From Picocystis sp. L7 (taxonomy: Eukaryota; Chlorophyta; Picocystophyceae; Picocystales; Picocystaceae), in the NCBI GenBank assembly GCA_020975725.1, contig QXJR01000016.1, positions 558,001 through 622,000 of the forward strand: a DNA stretch of 64,000 nucleotides, written 5' to 3'. Under the pieces are notes generated by a model. That model did not search any database and was not told the origin of the DNA. It was given only the letters and a program-made list of their open reading frames with translations. Positions 38,404 through 48,823 of this stretch are shown here, piece by piece (position 1 is the stretch's first letter; the number at the start of each line of letters is the position of its first letter). The position numbers and the translations under genes were made by a program.

Positions 38404-39288
38404 ATGATGGGACTGGTGCTGGTCTTGTCCTGCCTTGGGATTGGTGTTCGGGGACGGACCCAACCCGATCCGACGATCAAGGGGAAACGGTGGGAGAACG
38501 GACGAGGTAACATGGCACCTCCACCTTGGTGTGTGCGTGGTAAGGGGAGCCCACAAGCACGAGAGGGAAAGCACGTGGAGAAGAGGAAGTGCACGTGGAA
38601 GGCACAGGCGGAGTCGGAGGAAGACGTGAGACGTTATCGAGAAGATCGGAAACGGTTGTATCCCAAGCTGCGACGGTCGGACCCACCAGAAGAATCGCAT
38701 CATGCCGAAGGACAAGACGGAGAAGAGAGAGAGAGGCGGAAGGAGTTGCTCAAGTCCATCCTCGCCGCACAGAAGGCCATGGGCCTGCAGCGAGCGGCAG
38801 GAACGATGGCCTTAGAGGTGCGAAACCTCGGCGGGTCCAGGACCGGTGGATCGAATAACACTGGCATGAGAAAGGAAGGACACACATCACGAACGACGCA
38901 CTCGATACACCGTCGCGGCTGGGATGCGGTTCGAGGTGAGATGACTGCATCGGCAGCCAGAGAGCGGGATTCCGGCAAAAGGGAAGGCATGGGTCTTCAG
39001 GAGGGACTTGCAGCTTTGCAATCCTACGACGACAGCGAGGATGAAACCTCCCCACCAGTGCACCCCTCCAGCTGCACCGAACATTCACGAGGATCCCTCC
39101 GATCGCAAAACTTTGGCGCACCACGAGGAATGGAACAGGGAGCGGATTCTTGCGCCCCCGCCTGCCCATCCTCCAGCATGTACAGGCAGCGCGAGCCAGC
39201 CCATCGCGGAAAGAAGCGCAAGCAAAGCACTGGCCATTCACAAGAACATGCGCCGAAGAAGACCTTGCTGCAAAAGCTCTTCTCCTGA
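38404..39288 (+). CDS. NUFIP1/Rsa1-like snoRNP assembly factor (probable)
   Basis: 294 residues if it starts at ATG 38404; MAPPPWCV at 38512 is another candidate start. The recognisable block is ESEEDVRRYREDRKRLYPK, the NUFIP1 conserved segment (x-TxEEIxxWREERRKNYPT-x), followed by a charged ERRKELLKSILAAQKAM helix. NUFIP1/Rsa1 bridges the R2TP complex and box C/D snoRNP proteins through this PEP-like region (family knowledge). The rest is low-complexity, Ser/Arg/Lys-rich with a basic tail (GKKRKQSTG, nuclear-localisation-like). The usual N-terminal zinc finger is not visible, so upstream exons may be missing. The MMGLVLVLSCLGIGVRG start looks like noise rather than a signal peptide. Confidence 0.5.
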   Translation: MMGLVLVLSCLGIGVRGRTQPDPTIKGKRWENGRGNMAPPPWCVRGKGSPQAREGKHVEKRKCTWKAQAESEEDVRRYREDRKRLYPKLRRSDPPEESHHAEGQDGEERERRKELLKSILAAQKAMGLQRAAGTMALEVRNLGGSRTGGSNNTGMRKEGHTSRTTHSIHRRGWDAVRGEMTASAARERDSGKREGMGLQEGLAALQSYDDSEDETSPPVHPSSCTEHSRGSLRSQNFGAPRGMEQGADSCAPACPSSSMYRQREPAHRGKKRKQSTGHSQEHAPKKTLLQKLFS

Positions 39289-40309
39289 GACTAAAGTTGA
39301 ATTCGGTGTTCGAAGATTGGTGGGTCATCGTGTGTTGCATGATGCGGACCGTGCGAAGAATAGCAGGTAATCCTCTAGACAGGGACGCGCACAAGTCCAT
39401 GGAACCTTTCGCTGTTTTAGAGGAAGACAAGCGACTTGGAACAATAAATGTTCTCCGAGGAAAGCTTTCGCACACACTGCTTTTGCTCTCATACCTGCTT
39501 TGAAAACACAAAGTAGGTGCTTGAGCGTTTGCACTATTCTCGTTTCAAGTTGATCCGATCGATAGCGGCGACGTCTCAAAGTTCTTGGCACTGGATCAGC
39601 GTGCTTCGTCGAGGCGCTACCTGGACATGCTCGTGCTTGAACTATGCAGTTACAGGAGTGGCTGCTGCTGGTTTGGTTCCTTGGACCCCTTCTGTATCGA
39701 ATATGTGTTCGATCATGGAAGAGCTGCACGGTCTATGGGCCATGACTGTTTTAGTACTCACGCACATTTCAGCCGAGCATCTTACGTCCTCCCTCCGTCG
39801 GTGCATCTTCTCCCTGGACTTCATGGACGGGTATGAAGTGCGGTACCATCCTGCGAACAACCAACCAATACGGATGCGCATCCCCCGTCCGAGTGCAGTA
39901 AGGACCAATTTTCCTAGAGCTTGATCTTGGACATCTTTGCTTGCAGATAGACCGATGGATGGGATTGGTATTGAGAAAAAGGGGTACATGATCGCTCTGT
40001 GGGAGTTTGTTCTCTACCGCAGACGAGGAGGTCGCCCCCGAGAACCAAGCCGTGTACGTGCTCGCCTCATCGTGCGCGTGACTTAACTTTGACGTAAACT
40101 CCACCCACCATATGTACTGAGTGGGTTAGCCCATGAAATACACTCTTTGCTAACCACGTCGAGACGCGCTTCGAGCCGCCACGGCATTCTCCCATCCATC
40201 GACCGTCACCGACTCGTCGACCAGGCGCAGGGGATTTAGACCCCCTTCTCGAGAAGGGACAAGATTCTCATGATTTAAAACCGACACAGTCCGATTGAAG
40301 GGGATCAAT
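39289..40309. other. Transition from gene-dense to repeat-rich DNA, no gene recognised
   Basis: About 1 kb of mixed composition. Only short open frames are present, without family resemblance. An AATAAA lies near 39443. Confidence 0.4.
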
Positions 40310-40690
40310 CCCATCTCTACCTTTGCTTCTGGAAGGTAGGGCTTGGGGGATGGACGGTGTCGATGCGACTACCAGCTCGGGTTCGCCCCGGGGCGAACGC
40401 AACGGACGGTCAGATGTAACTCTAGGGAGCACGTGGGCTGCCATGGCACCCCAGTTGCCCCAATTCCAACCGCCAGTGAGAGGCGGTGAGAGAGGTAGAC
40501 CATTGGTACCTCTTTGCTTTCAGATACAATCCTTCTACTTGCCTAGCCAAGTGCGCAACACGCTTCCTCCTCCGGCCCTGACCAACGCGACAAGAGACCC
40601 CACTTGGACACTCCAGAACGCATGTTGGCGCCTCCCACGCCGGCTGAGGCTCCTCCATTGCAAAAAGGAAGAGCGAAGAAGGAGACCCCA
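40310..40690 (+). repeat. R1 repeat, copy 1 (reference orientation)
   Basis: About 380 bp beginning near CTACCTTTGCTTCTGGAAG and running through GGGAGCACGTGGGCTGCCA, CCAACCGCCAGTGAGAGGCG and CTCCGGCCCTGACCAACGCG. The same order of blocks recurs at 58690-59090 (inverted), 59740-60130 (direct) and, more diverged, at 60640-60990 (inverted). It carries an open frame with no family resemblance. It is probably the non-coding or terminal part of a mobile element; family not determined. Confidence 0.75.
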
Positions 40691-41833
40691 CACAAGGGCC
40701 GAGAAGTCCATTATCCGCGGAGACCCTCGTCACAAAGACCACGAGTTTGCACAAACAATTCCACGGACACAAGTCGAACATAGTTGACACAACAAACGAT
40801 CGCATCCTAGGACCACTATCTCTAAAGCACGGGAGACTGCAATCACTTGCTCCGAGTGATTAGAGAAAGCTACGAGAGTTGCTTCCCGCAACCGCAAAAT
40901 ATTCTCCCTTATGTTCTCCAACCAGGTGGTGAAGAGCAATGGAACAAGCCTTTAAAGCAGCGTGCGTGGTGTTGTTTGCTTCCCCCGTTCCTTGAGACGA
41001 ATGTATACTGTGGAGGATGGTGTAGGTTTTGGTCGAGGGTGACCAATTGACGACACGTTGTGCGCCTTTGTTTTTAAGAGCACCATGATGGTCAAAACCT
41101 TAGTATCGTTTAGCATTGAAAGGTACGAGTTGTGTACAAGACGCAAGGTTTCGTCCGCCGAAAATTCCCAAATTTCGTGGGTTTCTTATGCTCGTTGGAG
41201 GGTCTCCCCATTCGGGTTTAGTGTTTTTTCTTAGTAAGAAACCTTCCGAAGTTGCTCAAAGGCACAAGATAATCGAAACCATAAAAGAACACCACTCCTA
41301 GCTCCGATTTGTCTAGAGACGGCATTCCGATGCTCGATCAAATCCGATGTAGCTGTACCCTTGCCTTCTCCATTTGCATGTTCAAGGGGATGCGAGCATG
41401 CCTTTGTGGATCGCCCTACCCTCGCCTCATCTTTCAGCGTCGCTTGTGTGAGAGTTTCTAGCGACGAAGGAGGATCGATCCCAAACCTATGCTAGCTTCC
41501 TCCAAGTATGTGCCTCAATATAAATAAAAGCGTGGAGAACTACAAAGATCATTCACCCCTCCTTGACGTGATTCGTTAACGTCGCCGGAACTAACCATAG
41601 AGTATACGAACGATTTCAAACGTAAAAGGAAGGTCCTAAGGTCGAGTAAAAATACATTTTTCTTTTTCACTATAGGTGTATCTACAAAGTTCCATAACGT
41701 GCCCGACTAAAAGCCCCAATGTATGGAAGAATGTACCATTGTACCCTGAACCCTAAACCGCTCATCAATCTTGGCAACCATGGCTATCTAAGAAGGGCAT
41801 TTGCTTAAACTATACACAAATGCGCACGACCGG
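40691..41833. other. AT-rich DNA without a recognised gene
   Basis: More than 1.1 kb, markedly AT-rich from about 40.8 kb. No frame longer than about 70 codons and no family resemblance. Confidence 0.4.
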
Positions 41834-42520
41834 TCACCATGTAACCTCGGACGCACGGCACATTTTCCGCGCGTCCGAGGAGGCAAAATCTGCGTTCGCA
41901 ACCGATCTCTTGGCATTTTTCCCACGGTGCTCGAGGGTTTCGAAACCCTCGAGCGCACCGTCGTCCGGAGACGCCATGGCCAAGGCCGTGGGGGTGCGAA
42001 CGGGTTCGTTAGCCTCTCGACCACCTCCAGAAGCACGAGGCTTCTTCTGCTGGGAGGTGGGAGCGGCGAGCGTGGCTTTCGAAGCCATTTCTCGCTCTTT
42101 TTCGTTCGCCTCCTCCACGAAACCCTCGCGAGCGGTTCGTGGAGGCACGGCGCCTCTCTCTGGGCGCGCGCGAGATCGCTCGGCGTCGGCATTGCCGACA
42201 GCCACCACCGCAGGAGCGGCGAGGGGACGTTGGCCGTCGGCGATGCCGACACGTCCCTCGCTCGCTACCTTTTTCTTCGCCATTGTCTTCGCCGCCACTC
42301 GCGGGCGGAAGCTCGTTGAACGGTGTGGCGCTTGCGCGCCCACCTCCTTTTCCTGTGGCGCGAAGACGACGAGGGTGGTGGCGTCGGCGTGCGTTCGCGC
42401 TCGTTCGCTCGTGCGTTCGTGTCGCCGCGGTGCTCGAGACCGTTGGGCGGAACGTTGAGGAATGTTGTTGTTGTGTTTTCGTTCCCCTCCGCCGCAATTA
42501 ATATTACATCTTAACTCCAT
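41834..42520 (-). CDS. Unassigned GC-rich open frame inside the AT-rich region
   Basis: 228 codons from a start near 42520, with an internal MAKKKVASEGRVG at about 42283. The peptide is Ala/Arg/Glu-rich, with no hydrophobic segment and no family I recognise. Its GC content is much higher than the DNA on both sides, and it lies among mobile-element remains, so it may be the 5' coding part of an element or a stray host fragment. Low confidence that it is a functional gene. Confidence 0.25.
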   Translation of the reverse strand: MELRCNINCGGGERKHNNNIPQRSAQRSRAPRRHERTSERARTHADATTLVVFAPQEKEVGAQAPHRSTSFRPRVAAKTMAKKKVASEGRVGIADGQRPLAAPAVVAVGNADAERSRARPERGAVPPRTAREGFVEEANEKEREMASKATLAAPTSQQKKPRASGGGREANEPVRTPTALAMASPDDGALEGFETLEHRGKNAKRSVANADFASSDARKMCRASEVTW

Positions 42521-42721
42521 TGGGGAATCCGCCCGTGGCTAAGCCACGTATTTATCCGGTTCATCGGCCACAGAGCCCTCATTAGAAAGGGGGACAAACC
42601 GGTCCCTATTCGGGTTAGTCCTGGCCCTGCATCCGCCTAGGGACATGGCTAAGGAGGACGTCCCAGTGAGGGGAAGGCAAGGGCCTTCCTTGGGCATCCG
42701 AGAATATTCCCTCATGCCTCC

Positions 42722-43150
42722 CTAGTAGGTGGCGAGATGTTGCAAGCGAGGGAAGCAGGGAGCCTTTGGCCAATGAGGAGTGATCATGGTCACAAGGGCT
42801 CTAGGTTCGGCCTCGAGCTTGCCCATCACGGAGTCGATGAGGCAAGAGGGTGGGTGTGCCCATAGGTTGCCAAGACCAGCCCATTCTTGGGCGAGAGCAT
42901 AGGTCTCCCGTGTAAAGCAGGCCGGACATTGGGCATTGTTTGGCGAGGCAAACAAGTCCCAAGTGAATGGCCCGAATTTAATTGAGAACCTCTCAAAAGC
43001 CTCACGACGGAGTGCATATTCCTCATCGTCGAAGGACACTCTCGGCAAGATAGGTGTCTCGAGGGTGGGCGCAGCAATAGTGATCGTTGTGGTCCAACTT
43101 CCACTCATCGCCGACTTTTGTTTGCATGTGTTTAAGGTCTGTTTCTTCAC
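42722..43150 (-). mobile_element. Retroelement fossil, DIRS/tyrosine-recombinase-type RT-RNase H fragment
   Basis: A short piece resembling the end of the reverse transcriptase-RNase H region of DIRS/PAT-like retroelements. It is partial and no complete element can be outlined around it. It looks old and broken; the number of breaks cannot be judged from a fragment. Family assignment is tentative. Confidence 0.4.
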
Positions 43151-43546
43151 TGATATTTCCTGGTCCGAAATCCAGGGGTTGTATCATAAGCAATAGATAG
43201 CCTGGGTCCTGTACCGCCTTCCCAACCTCGCATCTTGGGACGATTAAGCCTAACATTCTGGATGCGATAAATTGGTGGTGTCCATACACAGTATCTTCCT
43301 TGCCACAGGTGTTCTTTAACACCATCCGGTGGTTGTGCTAGTCTAGGGCCACAAGGTGTTTGCGTGAAAGGTTGCACGAAACATACTATCAAATGTGTCT
43401 AAAGGGCACCTGGCCACGGAAACAATGGACTGTAAATGTGGGCTCACTTAGTGGAGCTGTAGGAACCTTCCTACCTACGGTTAGTGTCAATTGCAGTGTA
43501 TGGCCAGTATTCGTCTAGGTCACCCCTGATAGGTCTGTTGATTGCA

Positions 43547-44233
43547 ACGGTTTATCTATTTGTAGCCTGGCTACAAATTAGCCTGTTTTTTCCTCAGCGG
43601 GATCAACCACCGTCCGTTCCATTCGAACAAAACAGCAAGGAGTAAATATACACTTTTGAACAAAACATGCAAAGGAACAAGGATTCCTCCTCGTGTCTTC
43701 GTAATATTCGCTTGAACGATTCACCGACTCATCGATCGCCTGTCTCGAGAGCGACAATTGCCGCAGAGCAATTCCCGCTCCATTGTGAGGCGAAGGGGGG
43801 GGATCCTTGGGTCTCACCGGAGGACAAGGAAACGACTTAGCCAAAACAACCAAAAGACAGATACATCGATCGACCTACTGAGCCATTCCCGACGACTTTC
43901 CCGCCACAGATCACCGCACAAAAACGCGAACATAGCCGAAAAAAAAGACGCACGTCAATCAACACGCCAAAGCAGCTTGTCCACACCCACTAGCAGGAAA
44001 CGAAAAGACAGCAGGCGTCGACCGTGGGTATTGTTGCGGGCTGCTTTTGAGACTTCCAAGAGAGCAGATGACGGCTTCGGACAGCCAAGTGGGCTGCTTT
44101 TGGGACATCGAGGGTGGCCGGTGACGGCGTCAGACAACCAGGTGGGCTACTTTGGGACATCTAGGGTGGCAGGTGACGGCGTCGGACAGCCAGGTGGGCT
44201 ACTTTTGGGACATCCATGAAGGCAAGTGACGGC
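43547..44233. repeat. MULE terminal inverted repeat, left arm
   Basis: 687 bp, mirrored at 46758-47444. It contains a 91-codon open frame (43578-43853, minus) that occurs in mirror form in the other arm; I regard that as a by-product. Its inner end carries about four 52-53-bp tandem repeats. Confidence 0.9.
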
Positions 44234-44250
44234 ATCGGACAGTTAGGTGG
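44070..44250. repeat. Subterminal tandem repeats inside the MULE arm (52-53 bp unit)
   Basis: The block GACGGCxTCGGACAGCCAGG recurs at 44070, 44123, 44175 and 44228, spacing 53, 52 and 53 bp, with GTGGGCTACTTTTGGGACATC between. The mirror set lies near 46750-46925. Subterminal repeats of this sort are commonly transposase-binding sites in MULEs (family knowledge). Confidence 0.88.
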
Positions 44251-44372
44251 GCTGTAGTTAAGAGCCACATTTGAAAGTTGGCTAGAAAAGAGTTAAGGAG
44301 GTTGAGGTGGAGTGTGTTGTAAGTGTGGTAAATGACTTTTTCTTTTCAAGAGCATAATCAAGTATCCTTGAA

Positions 44373-46765
44373 TTACTTGTGAATCTCCGTACATGGCCTC
44401 CGCCTTTTTTGCTGTGGTCTCCCTTTGCCACGTACCCATGGAAGGTCTAACATTTGGCATGCTCCTTGCCCGGGGATTTGCACGTCACGGGGTGAGCCAA
44501 GCGATGATTGTTTTTGTACTATGGTGGCGGCAAGTCTGTCAAGTTCCCTTAGTACGATATCGGTAGTGCTTGCATCATTCGCACATGATGCCAACTCACA
44601 TACATATTTGACCTTTTGTTGGATTGCTACATAAACATGTTCTTTTGTTTGCAGTTCCTTCTCTCTAGTGGCCAACAACTCAACATTTGGAGCATTGTTG
44701 TTGAGTAAAAGTCTTTATACGCGTTCATTGTTCGTTGGGTGCATTCAAGCTTCCAATTTTCATTGAATTCATCACCTTCTAATGAGAAGATTTGTTTGTG
44801 GATATAGAGAGCCAACATATGCCTACAAGGCAAGCCCATGTTTAAGCTATATTGGCATGAACATTTGCCAAGAGAAGTCGAGCGGTTGTCCAATCTTGTT
44901 GATATTCCTAGCTCCACATCCAAAGAATTGGTGGTTTCAATGGTTTGCTCGGTAGCGTCACTAGCACCCTCCATACGGACACTGTTTGGCTCATTGTGAG
45001 TTAAATTTGTACAAATTCTTTGAACATGATATTGTTCACTTGCCATCCCACCTTCTTTACTAACAAGGTAATGTTGTGCTTGGTTTCGTTGCCCGCTGAG
45101 ATGACGTCATGCAAATGGTGTAATGAAATCAGCCGCACTATCAAGAAGAGGTGAGTGCAAAATCTGGCTAGCTTGAAGTAGTCTCCCATGAAGAACACGC
45201 ATATAATCTTCACTCATTTTCTCATTGGCGTATTCTGACAACTTGTTCAACATGTGAGTTAACGAATTGCGAGAGGAAAGAAATCCCTTGATGGCAACGT
45301 GTATAGATTCTGACCGTTGAGTGGAATGAGCCCCTTGAGTGAAATATTGCCAAGTCCATCAACTAGCCCATTGTCTCCTTTTCGCATGCATCATATTTGA
45401 GTACCTTGTTGCTTTTTGTGTCGTCGTCCACTTTTTAGAAGGCATAGTTGAAGAGCCCATTGATTTGTCGTGTGCTTGGTGTGTCCCTTCATCGAGTGGG
45501 GCCTCTACTTGGGATGTTTTCCAGACATTGTGATTTTCAAATGATGTACCTTCAGCACTTTTTCCACCCTTGTTGGCCCTCTCTGCTAGAACCTTCAAAA
45601 CAAATTCCTTGAGTTGTTCGAAATCTCTCTCAAATGACTCGATTGAACGGGCATCCGAGTCCCTTGCTATCTCCCAAAACAACTTGCGAAATGTGGACCA
45701 TGAATTCCCAAGAATCGGCTTCAAGTTCTTCACCACGTTTTGTGCAAAGTGCCATAGGCATAGCAAATGAGTTACTTCCGGCCATGTACTCTTCAATGCA
45801 TATGCCATCGCTTGGTCACCATCTGTCAACACCACACGGGGTGCATGACCATTTGAAGCATCCTCGAGGGATTTGAAAACCCACTCAAAATCTTCAACGG
45901 TCTCTTGCACGAGCAAAGAGCAAGCAACAATGACCGTCATCCCATTTGCATTAGTTGTACAAAAACACCCAAGCTTCATCCCATGTCTATTCGTGGCATG
46001 ACTAGTATCATAAAGAAGAACCCGCGAACTCGAAACTTTGATCCACGCCTCTTTACCTTCCTCGAGGGTGAAGAATGCCCTCGACAATCTTCCTTCATTA
46101 TCGCAATGAATGTTCCACGACTTGCTATCATGACGGTTGCGAAGTAGATTTAGAAAGTCACTACAATCTCTTGCTTTTTCCCCCAAAGAAGGTGCCAACT
46201 TGTTACAAACATCCTTGTATGTCCACATTGGTGTTTCTCCTTTGTCTTTCATCTTTTGTTGTAAGCTCACATCTATATCTCGCATCCGAATACTCGATTG
46301 TAACAACGATTGCCCATATTCGACTACTTCGTTAGGAATGGTCCGTTCCGTGGGTATTAGCCGCAATTCATCTGCATGATCCTCCTTGAACAATTCATGG
46401 TTATGAACTAGGGAAATAAAACGTTTCAAATACCATTTGCCATCACGTTCCCCGACGATCAAACCATAGGGACAACCATTGCATTGAGTTGTTGTTCGCA
46501 GTATATGAGCTTGAGAGGGGCGGTTGCCACTCCTGCGACACAAGATTTTCTTCCTTTGTCCAGATTTTTTTGTAGCACGTATCGACCCACCAAACCGAAC
46601 CCACGATTTTCCACCTTCACACAAACTCAAAAATGTGTTCACTTCCCACAAAGCCCCCTCCGTTGTAGACCAAGGGCCCTGTGGGAAGCCAACAGGCCCA
46701 ATATGGAGTAAACTGGGCTCCATGTGCTGAATGGGACCCAAGAGATCTGCCTCAATTGCCGTCAC
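44373..46765 (-). pseudogene. FAR1/FHY3-type MULE transposase, decayed
   Basis: The largest open part is 45359-46765. It has a FAR1-like N-terminal DNA-binding region (QCNGCPYGLIVGERDGKWYL, VHNHELF), then the MULE catalytic core: VLLYDTSHATNRHGMKLG with the first Asp, RVVLTDGDQAMAYAL with the second Asp, THLLCLWHFAQNVVKNL, and a candidate Glu in the LFWEIARDS segment. A SWIM zinc finger CSCQYSLNMGLPCRHMLAL lies at 44627-45046. The frame is interrupted: a stop at 45359-45361 right after QWAS, where WTWQYFTQGAHSTQRSES continues the family pattern in frame; another stop near 45107; and a frame change near 44630. Splicing could explain a little of this, but the simplest reading is a decayed gene. 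Confidence 0.82.
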
Positions 46766-47444
46766 CTGCCTTCATGGATGTCCCAAAAGTAGCCCACCTG
46801 GCTGTCCGACGCCGTCACCTGCCACCCTAGATGTCCCAAAGTAGCCCACCTGGTTGTCTGACGCCGTCACCGGCCACCCTCGATGTCCCAAAAGCAGCCC
46901 ACTTGGCTGTCCGAAGCCGTCATCTGCTCTCTTGGAAGTCTCAAAAGCAGCCCGCAACAATACCCACGGTCGACGCCTGCTGTCTTTTCGTTTCCTGCTA
47001 GTGGGTGTGGACAAGCTGCTTTGGCGTGTTGATTGACGTGCGTCTTTTTTTTCGGCTATGTTCGCGTTTTTGTGCGGTGATCTGTGGCGGGAAAGTCGTC
47101 GGGAATGGCTCAGTAGGTCGATCGATGTATCTGTCTTTTGGTTGTTTTGGCTAAGTCGTTTCCTTGTCCTCCGGTGAGACCTAAGGATCCCCCCCCTTCG
47201 CCTCACAATGGAGCGGGAATTGCTCTGCGGCAATTGTCGCTCTCGAGACAGGCGATCAATGAGTCGGTGAATCGTTCAAGCGAATATTACGAAGACACGA
47301 GGAGGAATCCTTGTTCCTTTGCATGTTTTGTTCAAAAGTGTATATTTACTCCTTGCTGTTTTGTTCGAATGGAACGGACGGTGGTTGATCCCGCTGAGGA
47401 AAAAACAGGCTAATTTGTAGCCAGGCTACAAATAGATAAACCGT
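46758..47444. repeat. MULE terminal inverted repeat, right arm
   Basis: Mirror of 43547-44233 with only a few differences (for example CCAAGGATCC on the left against CTAAGGATCC on the right). Same inner tandem repeats. Confidence 0.9.
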
Positions 47445-48628
47445 GAATGCTATTCATGAAATAATTTCTCGCTGATGGAAGAGTAGCTTGCTAATGTATC
47501 TAGGTAGGTTTGTGTCCTATTCTCGTTTTTTTTTTTCCAAAGTAAGTTTCTGCAACTAGGAATTCTTGCCTAGGCCTAGTATTACTCAATTAGTTCAAGG
47601 AGACAGGAGTTCTTTCAATGTTAACTGGGGCCGTTGTTGGAGTTGCTCCCACCTCTGCTCCGGTAACCAAGTTCACCGGGCGGAGTATATTTTGTTATTG
47701 GGGGCACCCATAACAGATGCCATTTTGCATGAGGATTGATTGTAGTCGTATCGGGGGCAGCGTTGACACACCCCATGAGCGAGGCACATATTCTTCTCTA
47801 CTTGTGACAGCTTGGCTCCGAGCGGTTTGTTCGGTTGCTGGATCTCTACTTATATGATGGCTTTTTTCTGTCCATCATCGAGATCGTCGCATCGCTTTCG
47901 CTCATCTTTTGCGAAGCTGCGGTCTTAATTATCCTTCCGTGGCACTAACATTGGAGGAGCTGCTGTTCTTCGCGTTGGTCCCAAATGGGGACGTTGCTGG
48001 CTATTGCGCTGGGGTGTGGCGTAGCGATTCTTCAGTTGGTCAGCAGTTGTCTTGGTCTCTTTGCGGGGCTGTTCAGCAGCTTCCTTTTCTAGCTTGAGTA
48101 TGACTGTTGCCAAGTTTCCTGGTTCCACATCATGAACTATATTGTTTGCGACAGGTCACCGGTGGCAGTCCAACTCGTTTTGCCAATGTGAGCGTACAAT
48201 TCCGTGCGCCCGTGCAAGCCTTCCTCGTTTTCCTTCTTGCCAAGTATGTTCGCTTTTTCTCTCTTATGTCGCCTCCCCGCCTCGTATCCTTGTGCCAAGT
48301 CAAATGCTCTCGTACTCCGCATAGGACAGGCTAAGACGCCTCCTCTTCAATCTCAATTCCGCTTCTTCTTCAATTACAAATGCAAAGGCTCACGCCTTAT
48401 ATAGTGCTCTCCACACCATAGGGGAGTGGGACACCAGCCCTATCAAGTCCACCAAGGACTTGCCTCGTGATATGCACATGGGTTGCATCCCTAGGCAGGA
48501 TTCCATCACGTAATGGTGCCTAGGGGGTTTTGCCCCTCCCCTTATCTCTCACGTCTCGTGAGGACTTCGTCCACTACAAACCTGTACCGCTCCCTTGAGG
48601 GCCTCACCCTATTGTACGAATCCCCATG
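47445..48628. other. DNA between the MULE and the piggyBac array, no gene recognised
   Basis: About 1.2 kb, mixed composition, small open frames only. The last ~200 bp (48420-48628) are the left flank of the array. They may belong to the same older element as the right flank, since the array appears inserted into one sequence. Confidence 0.4.
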
Positions 48629-48646
48629 TGTCCTATATATAGGACA
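48629..48646. repeat. 18-bp palindromic junction, left end of array
   Basis: TGTCCT + ATATAT + AGGACA. The left half (TGTCCT) lies in flanking DNA, yet it matches the end of a unit. Confidence 0.95.
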
Positions 48647-48823
48647 ATCTTTCCAATAGGAACGTTTTTCTGCAAATTGCCCAATTCAGATGGGAGAATT
48701 GATGCCTGAATACCTAAGACATGTTCCAATCATGGGACGGAATTCCGATGAGCAAGTTCAGTATTGGTTTTTGCGCGGTCGAACCACGAAGGAAGCCCTA
48801 CGGGTTTTCGGACGTGATCGCGC

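Larger units (their letters stand above)
43547..47444 (-). mobile_element. Mutator-like element (MULE) with long terminal inverted repeats
   Basis: 3.9 kb DNA transposon bounded by near-perfect 687-bp inverted repeats (43547-44233 and 46758-47444). The repeats begin ACGGTTTATCTATTTGTAGC and end the mirror way. Inside, on the minus strand, are remnants of a FAR1/FHY3-type MULE transposase. The 9-bp flanks (TTGATTGCA, GAATGCTAT) do not match, so no target-site duplication is visible; one end may have been rearranged. High identity between the arms suggests fairly recent activity, although the coding region is no longer open. Confidence 0.88.

Noticed and set aside
44070-44250. Regular 52-53-bp repeats as a CRISPR-like array
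   Set aside because: The repeats are contiguous and near-identical along their whole length with no variable spacers, and they sit in a transposon arm of a eukaryotic genome.
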